A stretch of 64,000 nucleotides of DNA, taken from Neurospora intermedia (Eukaryota > Ascomycota > Sordariomycetes > Sordariales > Sordariaceae). The stretch covers positions 744,001 through 808,000 of the forward strand of contig BTPP01000011.1 in the NCBI GenBank assembly GCA_037102815.1, read 5' to 3'. Positions 58,030-64,000 of this stretch are shown here, piece by piece (position 1 is the stretch's first letter; each line of letters starts with the position of its first letter). Under the pieces are notes generated by a model that saw nothing but the letters and a program-made list of their open reading frames with translations, had not been told where the DNA came from and did no database searches. The translations under genes were made by a program, and so were the position numbers.

Positions 58030-59574
58030 AGGAGGATCAAAATGGGTGGCAGCGGGCACGATGTGACAGAGATCTGGTGACAAATTCCTCATGACGATCA
58101 TGATAATTTTGACCATTGATGGGTCCGATGGATAGTCCGTGGTCTTGATGATGTTGTAGTACGAGATGAGATAGACGAGTATGAACTGCTTCCTCCGAGT
58201 CGTATGTCCAAATGTCGTGCGGTGGCCAGTGAGTCGCTCACCGTCGATTCGTTCGTTCAGTCAGTCTCAATGAATCGAATGACTTGCATCGATGACATGG
58301 AAGTGAGTGTTGCAGCTGAACCTACCTAGCAAGATAGTTGCCGATGATGTCGAAGTGATAATCAAAGTATACCAGCCCCAGCCAGGAAAGCGATCCCGGT
58401 CACGACGAGTTGCTGCAGACCACCATGTCATTCAAGACTTGCCCATAGAGGCGAACATAGGTAGCGTTCGGGAGGCTTTGAGCGGGCAGGTGCCGTAAGG
58501 GGTTGCCTTCTTATATCTTCCAGTCTTATGGGAGCTCGAAAGAGACGGGTGGAGGCATAGGAATAGACGGGGAGGGACCGAAAAGAGGCATTCGTGGCGT
58601 AATAAACTCTGGTCATTGTCAGTAAACACAAACGAAGACCAGTTTGAGGCCAATTAGTGCTCCAATCGAGAGCCTTCCCCGAGATTGATGGTTACGGGTG
58701 ATTGTCGAGGATGGTAAGTCGCGGGAGAAGGTGTCTTTCGAATGAAAAAGAAAGGAGAGAGAAGCCCAGGTCACCTAGACAAGTCAGCAGGAGGCGGTCA
58801 ATTCAGTTAGAACATGCAGAAGTCTTTGATGCGGCGGCGGAAGGGGCGCGGCAATGGATGGTCTCAAGGCCGCTGTGGCGCTCTTTCCGGAGGCGCACGG
58901 CCACGCATTAGAGTAGATAGTAGTATCAATGTACCTCAATACCAACACGTCCGTCTTGACCAATCCGACGACGCCGAACCAACCGAACACGTCACGGTCA
59001 GAGACCTTTCATCACCACAATCGGTTGCGCCTGGGTATCCACCCAACCTCTACCGTCTCCCATCGATGCCACTGCGTCCAATGATAGCAAACAGGTGTTG
59101 AGGCAGGCCCCGGATACCACCCGAATGCTGCATCATGCATGCATCATGCCGTCGACGAGCATGCCTCAGTAGCAGGCCTCCACGCCAAGAGGTGGGGATG
59201 CCAAACAAGGTCGGCCCAGGACTGGCAGGTCTGAGAGCGATCGATCGAAAAGATATATGAAGGGTAGGAGGCCTCGCTGGGTTGATGTTGCTTCTTTGAC
59301 GACAAGATTCACTTTGGGGAGACCGCCGCCCGTCCTTTCACCAGTTGCTCGGGGAGCACCAATCCCTCCTCCCCCTTCAGTAGGTAGGCACCCCATCCGC
59401 AAATCTGCCCATCCTTTGATCGGATGAAACAACGAAACTAACAAGACTGACCAAAACCCCAACCGCACAGGATCACCATCCCAATCAGTAAAAAGCGCAC
59501 CGGTGGGGGCGCTTTGACCCCCCACCCGGCACCCAAGCATTTGGCAATGTTGCAGTGATCAAGCTAACAATTAT
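58030..59574. other. Intergenic, upstream of C2H2 regulator
   Basis: No gene seen in 1.5 kb. Contains CATGCATCATGC direct words near 59131-59150. The missing first exon of the zinc-finger gene may lie here. Confidence 0.5.
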
Positions 59575-59679
59575 TTGCCAAATCAACACTCGGGAATAAG
59601 GTGTGGGTACGAGCTCTTGTTTACAGGGCCCTTGAGCTCTGGCGACACCTTGTTGTTTAGTGTTGATTTGGCAAATAAT
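59570..59679 (+). repeat. Perfect 21-bp inverted repeat, 68-nt loop
   Basis: Left arm 59570-59590 is ATTATTTGCCAAATCAACAC plus T. Right arm 59659-59679 is its exact reverse complement. The arms flank the first codons of the zinc-finger frame. Confidence 0.93.
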
Positions 59680-60764
59680 CGTTTCTTTGGTCAGCTGGGG
59701 GGAAGCGGGAGTGAAGAAGATGGGTCATTATGGTGGGAGTTGGGTCAGGGGAATTCCCAGGTTGACGACAACACTAATAACTACGACAGCAACAACTGCG
59801 ACAGCAACAACTACGACAACCATGAATACGGCAACAGTCTTGAGCGTCTCGGTTTCGATTGGGTACCACCAGACCTACCCTTTGAAGGCTCAGGGTTGAA
59901 CCTTGACGGGCAATTTCCGATCCTTTCGGCGAATACTCGAGATGTAGACATATGCGATGCTATTTACAACACAAGCCAGGACCCCAATGGCCTTGCATCG
60001 CAGCATCTCGACTTTTGTCCACCACTTCAGCAGATACGCACACTGCCTGGGAACGGCGCCGATGTTTCCGCGTGGGATTCGGGTCCTGTCCCAAGGCCGA
60101 TGATTCAAGGTTCTCCACTGATGCAGCTGGACTGGCCTTTATCGCCGGTTCTGGACATACCGATGCAATACTGGAATCTTCAGTACACCTCCAGTTCCAC
60201 TCTCCCCACGAATGGGGAGCAACTGGCTGCGAACCTTCAGTTTGGGCAAAAGATCTGTTCCTGTATGAGCCCCTATGAATTGCAAACCACCAGCAGCACA
60301 ATCACGGCACACACTCCGGACATGGCATGGCAAACAAGTACCGGAAGCAACTCGTCGACAAGCCCAATCAGCTGGAACAGTGATCAGTTCAGGTGCAATT
60401 ATCCCAACTGCAAGGTTACAAAACCCAGTCAGAAAGAGCTCAAGTTAGTTCCCCTTTGTGCTCCGTCATCCTTCATTTACTGGGACAGTCTCTGACATTG
60501 TTTTACCATGACAGGCGCCACCAGAAGTCACACAAGAAACCCCACGTGTGCGATGAGCCCGGATGTCACTTTGCATTCGCTGCTCCAGCACAGCTAAAAC
60601 GGCACCGCAAAACACACCGTCGTGGAAACCTGGACGCGAGTGAAAAGTATCAATGTCCAACTTGTTCGAGGACTTACACTCGTGACGACAACTTGAAACG
60701 CCACATTCGCGACAACCATACTGAATTGAACAATTCACGGCGAAAACGCCAACAGGCTAGGTAA
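59575..60764 (+). CDS. C2H2 zinc-finger transcription factor, three fingers (5' end uncertain)
   Basis: Exon 59575-60443 and exon 60515-60764, intron of 71 nt (GTTAGT donor, ACAG acceptor), phase-closed over 372 codons. The frame has no ATG near its start; 59575 is a TTG and the frame is open further upstream, so the true start is probably in an unseen 5' exon. The N-terminal 270 residues are Ser/Asn/Gln/Pro rich with Asn-Asp repeats, a likely activation region. Three fingers lie at the C end: CNYPNCKVTKPSQKELKRHQKSH, then CDEPGCHFAFAAPAQLKRHRKTH, then CPTCSRTYTRDDNLKRHIRDNH. The intron cuts the first finger. A basic tail RRKRQQAR ends the protein. A nuclear regulator with unknown targets. 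Confidence 0.75.
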
Positions 60765-61672
60765 CATGTCTAGGGGGTTTGCTGGAAGTTGCTGGACGCG
60801 CGTTGAACTGGGGCACATCCGGGATCGGGCTGGATTGTCCATTTCCACGCTTCTCGCAGAAGCGGAGAAGTCTCAATGGTTGTGGCAGCAATATCAGATA
60901 ACAACTGACGTTGGTGTCGGGGTTATTCCTTCCACATCCACTGAGACTCCTCCTCTCCTGCCAGGTAGGCGTGGCTCTTCAACGAGCTTCAGGTTTACAT
61001 GAACTTTCAGCAGAGAACCGGCGCTAGGCATGGTGTGCTGGGGTGACCGTTGCGTTTGGCCGACCCGCTAAGGGCTTTTATCCCTTCCCGGCTCTGTAGG
61101 CTGCGTCCAGGTTACCCCCGGCTTCGTCTCCCCTTTTAGATTTGATTGACGAGTAGTTCGACATGTATGTTTGGGCCCTGGACAGGTGTCTGGATTGCGA
61201 TGATACAGATCGAGGGATAAGACGAAGGAGGAAAAGCACTGGACGCAGACTACAGAGTCAATATTACCTGTACACATGAAGGGATAAAAGCCCAAAGATC
61301 GGCAAACGCAACGGATTTTCTTGTTTTCTTTGTTGAGGAGAGATGGAGGTAGCGGATGGAGATTGAGGGAAGATGTGTAGGGTATTTGGGAGATTCAGAT
61401 CGTCAATCCTTGGTCTTGCCATCATTCGTTGACATCTGAACTCTCCCAAGGGATGTCTTTGGTGGGATAGATAGCGATACAATGGTAGAAGAGCTTTTCA
61501 CTTATTTATCACCTGGGTTTCGGCGTCTTGCCGTCGTTTGCTAGAGCACCCCATTCCCTATTAGCTGTCTATGGAATCTGGATTCGGTAAGTTGAGCTAT
61601 GAACTACGAACTGGATAAGTGGCAATCTCTTTTCCCTAATCCTGGTACAAGATACTTTGCAGACGTTGACAT
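60765..61672. other. Convergent 3' flanks, no gene
   Basis: Region between the ends of the zinc-finger gene and the second BTB gene. No supported gene. Confidence 0.5.
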
Positions 61673-62922
61673 TCAGTCCAGATGACTGCACACCATCTCG
61701 ACCGGTTTCTCTACACATTCCACACAGATTCTGACCCCCTCTTTGATTCTCTCCAACTTCTCTTGGACAGCTTGAGGATCCAGTTCCCGATTTCCGCATA
61801 TACAGCCAGGACACATTCTCTCGTGCTTGTTGACTGTCTCTATCCCTAACACAAGATCTATGGGCGGGTACCCGTTCCCGGAGGGTCTGACCCTGCCAGA
61901 CCCGAACCGTTTGTAAAGCTGTTGGTAATCATCAATAGAGTGCCAAGGATGACGGCATACAGGGGTGGGTTTGCTATCAGCTTCATCATTTTCCTGTCCG
62001 AGGATGTAAATGAGTTCGAGAAGATTAGAACGGAGGCGCGCGGTGCGTTCGATGAGAAGGACTGAACGGTTCAAGTGGGTTAGCACTGCCAAGTCCACAT
62101 TCCCACTTAGAGAACGCTAGGTAAGTACGTACTCCAAAGTTTCTTGGGCATCGCCTGTTCCAGGACTCCATCTTCCAAAAACCTAGTAAAGCTTTCCTGG
62201 TGTCTCATCGCCAGTTCTACAATCAACTTTGCAAAAGCTGATCTGTTTCGGAACAGCCACGCGGCAGCCACCAAGTCCATAATTTCTTTGAATGCCATTC
62301 TGTGCCTAAAGACGGGATTATAATTGGGGTCAATACCGAGATCAACAACCTGAGGACCCATAGCCGCACAATCACCTAGGCTTTTCTCGAGCCATGCCTC
62401 GCTTGCTAACTTTGATGCTCTACAAAGGTCGTATTTATGCGCAAGGAGCGCTATATGCAGTAATTCTCTGGGCTTGGGAATTTCATTGAGTAGGTCATTG
62501 CGGAGGTGCAAGACGCAAAGGATTGTTCTCAAAGCGTCGGGGTCCATGTTGTCTTCCGGGATAGGGAGGACGACTTCCTGCGGCGGGATTGGAGGCTGGG
62601 GCCATACGTCTGATGGGTGGCTTAGTAGTCGGCTTTGCTGCTGACGCTCAGGTGCAGGTGGAAATAGCATGGCTGAGAACTTCTGAGAGGCGGAACGGAT
62701 GATGGTGTCGTTGACGAGTAGGCGGATGAGAGGTTGGGGATGGGGCGGGTCCGAATCAGATGGAGAGAACGGGTCGTCTTCGTTGCTGAAATTGATGGTG
62801 ATAATTACGTTTCCGATGGGAGAGAGGTTGATGAGTGGAACATCACCGGTATTGGTTAGAGCGTTGGAGACTGAAGTGGGTGAGGGCATTATGGCACGGT
62901 GTGGGGGGTTTGGATTTTCCAT
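61673..62922 (-). CDS. BTB/POZ-domain protein (fungal Cys-rich tail family), copy 2
   Basis: Exons 62133-62922 and 61673-62061, intron of 71 nt (GTACGT donor, GCTAAC branch, TTCAG acceptor); phase-closed at 392 residues, start MENPNPPHRAIMPS. The BTB pattern is visible: NLSPIGNVIITINF, LLVNDTIIRSASQKFSAML, PDALRTILCVLHLR, LLHIALLAHKYDLCRASK. A long Pro/Asp-rich insertion sits between the first strands. After AAAWLFRNRSAFAKLIVELAMRHQESFTRF the second exon gives a helical segment (ERTARLRSNLLELIY) and a tail with CPGCICGNRELDPQAVQEKLERI and CVECVEKP. It is similar in plan to copy 1 and very similar in the tail to copy 3. Biological role unknown. Confidence 0.8.
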
Positions 62923-63786
62923 CGTTGTGTGGTGAAGAGAGAAGTTGTGTTAGTGGCTGGGTGAGGGAGATGGTGATGTTTTATATGGCTGATGTTATCA
63001 TGTGAATAGGAAACTAGAAACTGGAGGCAGTATCGGATGGTAGCAGCTTGAGAAGACGAGCATTTCAAAGAGAACAGCAAACGAAGAGAAGCTCAAGAAT
63101 TGCAGACAAAGTTATTGGCAAGAAGAGTTCTCAGATACAGTCAGTCTTTAGAAGCTGGTTACAAAGGATGTCACTTTGAAGGCAATTGGGAAGCAATTCA
63201 CTGAGGATGAAGTGGGAATGAGTACTGTCAGAAAGTAAACCAATTTGAGGTGTGGAATTAGGGCTACTGACATTGTGATGAAAGGGTCAAGTTGTGATAG
63301 ACGATGATTGAAAGACGCCAAATTTGCAAGGTACGTGACAGGTTTCCTATGGCAAGCAACATCCACCTTCGCAGTCTGCCCAGATTTCTAGGGATTTCCC
63401 TCTTCCAAACTGGAAGGCATAACCAGAACCACACTCCTTCTCCGTCAACTTCTCTGATCAACATGTGGGTCCAGCCCACAACCATTTTTAGGGAGTGTGA
63501 CAGCCCTAGTAGTAGGTACTTAGGGCAGTGACGTCCAGAGGTACCCAAAACAAGTCACTGTCTTTTTTTTCTTTTTTTTTTTTCTTTTATGTGTCTCTGC
63601 CAATGCGTTGGCAAATGTCACGGTCTGTGGCACTACGCGCCTGAAAGATGACAATATCACGGATTTGGATGTAAACATGTCGACGCAAAGCAAATCACAA
63701 GTGGAAGCAAGGTAAAAACCACCCAAGCTCGCTCAGCCCCCTTTCCTTTGTTCATTACCTACTGCACCACATCATAGAACCTGAAT
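62923..63786. other. Intergenic between BTB copies 2 and 3
   Basis: Promoter of copy 2 and the 3' flank of copy 3. Contains T-rich/C runs at 63563-63590. No further gene. Confidence 0.5.
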
Positions 63787-64000
63787 TCAATGGTAAACAG
63801 AGTTCTCAACCGAATGAGAGCCCTCGTCCATCAGCACGCACTCAACACAGATCTTTGCCTCCCTCTTAAACTTCTCTAGCTCCTCCTTGACAGCCGCCGG
63901 TTCCAAGTCTCTGTCACCCATGCAATCACACTCCTCCACCACACTAGCCGCCTCCTGCTCAGCCAGCGGCTCAGCCGCTCCAAGCAACTCGCTCAGCGGA
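63787..64000 (-). CDS. BTB-family protein copy 3, C-terminal part, cut by window end
   Basis: The frame reaches the right edge and ends with a stop at 63787. The readable 70 residues include EECDCMGDRDLEPAAVKEEL and FKREAKICVECV, which parallel CPGCICGNRELDPQAVQEKL and IKEGVRICVECV of copy 2. It is therefore the last exon of a third family member on the same strand. The BTB part lies outside the window. Confidence 0.7.
   Translation of the reverse strand, partial: PLSELLGAAEPLAEQEAASVVEECDCMGDRDLEPAAVKEELEKFKREAKICVECVLMDEGSHSVENSVYH

Noticed and set aside
1-64000. CRISPR arrays, prophage, bacterial operons, rRNA
   Set aside because: Introns, gene spacing and families are those of a fungal nuclear genome; no spaced repeat arrays or rRNA-like sequence were seen.

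Overview
The window is nuclear DNA of a filamentous ascomycete of the Neurospora/Sordaria group (Sordariomycetes). The reasons are short introns with GTRNGY donors and CTRAC branch points, long poly-Gln and Ser/Thr tracts, wide gene spacing (many gaps of 1-4 kb), fungal families (HET, DUF6594, CE5 with CBM1, deuterolysin, phosphoketolase, NCA-type Ca2+-ATPase) and a tRNA-Ala with an intron. The predicted Ca2+-ATPase has 1152 residues, which agrees with my recollection of Neurospora crassa NCA-3. All gene models were spliced by hand from the sequence; models described as phase-closed keep frame across every intron.

Left part (1-29.9 kb), mostly core-like genes, widely spaced: a FAR1/WRKY-GCM-type zinc protein fused to ankyrin repeats (-), a protein-kinase-like gene with eight exons (+), an EthD/dimeric-barrel-like gene (-), a tiny mitochondrial membrane protein (-), a DUF6594 membrane protein (-), a weak hypothetical ORF (-), xylulose-5-P/fructose-6-P phosphoketolase (+), a maltose-acetyltransferase-type left-handed beta-helix enzyme with an added C-terminal membrane anchor (-), and a Cys/His-rich zinc-knuckle protein (-). 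The long gaps hold homopolymers (T41, G18, C28), a CTTTGY hexamer array and many CTACCTA/TAGGTAG words.

Middle part (29.9-50.6 kb): the Ca2+-ATPase (-), a tRNA-Ala(UGC) gene with a 20-nt intron (+), a secreted Ser/Thr-rich gene interrupted by a perfect 47-bp inverted repeat (+), a secreted choice-of-anchor-B protein (-), a cation diffusion facilitator (-), a HET-domain protein (+), a second secreted Ser/Thr-rich protein (-), and a CE5 acetylxylan esterase with a CBM1 (-). Ion homeostasis and secreted wall/plant-polysaccharide functions dominate.

Right part (50.6-64 kb) looks like an accessory block. It holds three related BTB/POZ-type genes on the minus strand (the last cut by the window end), a broken copy of the nucleoside-phosphorylase-like domain found at the N terminus of fungal NLR proteins, a weak Gag-like relic, a diverged direct repeat, a secreted deuterolysin protease (M35) and a three-finger C2H2 regulator whose start region carries a perfect 21-bp inverted repeat. 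HET, NLR-relic and BTB genes within 20 kb suggest a self/non-self or fast-evolving neighbourhood, but no defined new system can be shown from the sequence alone.
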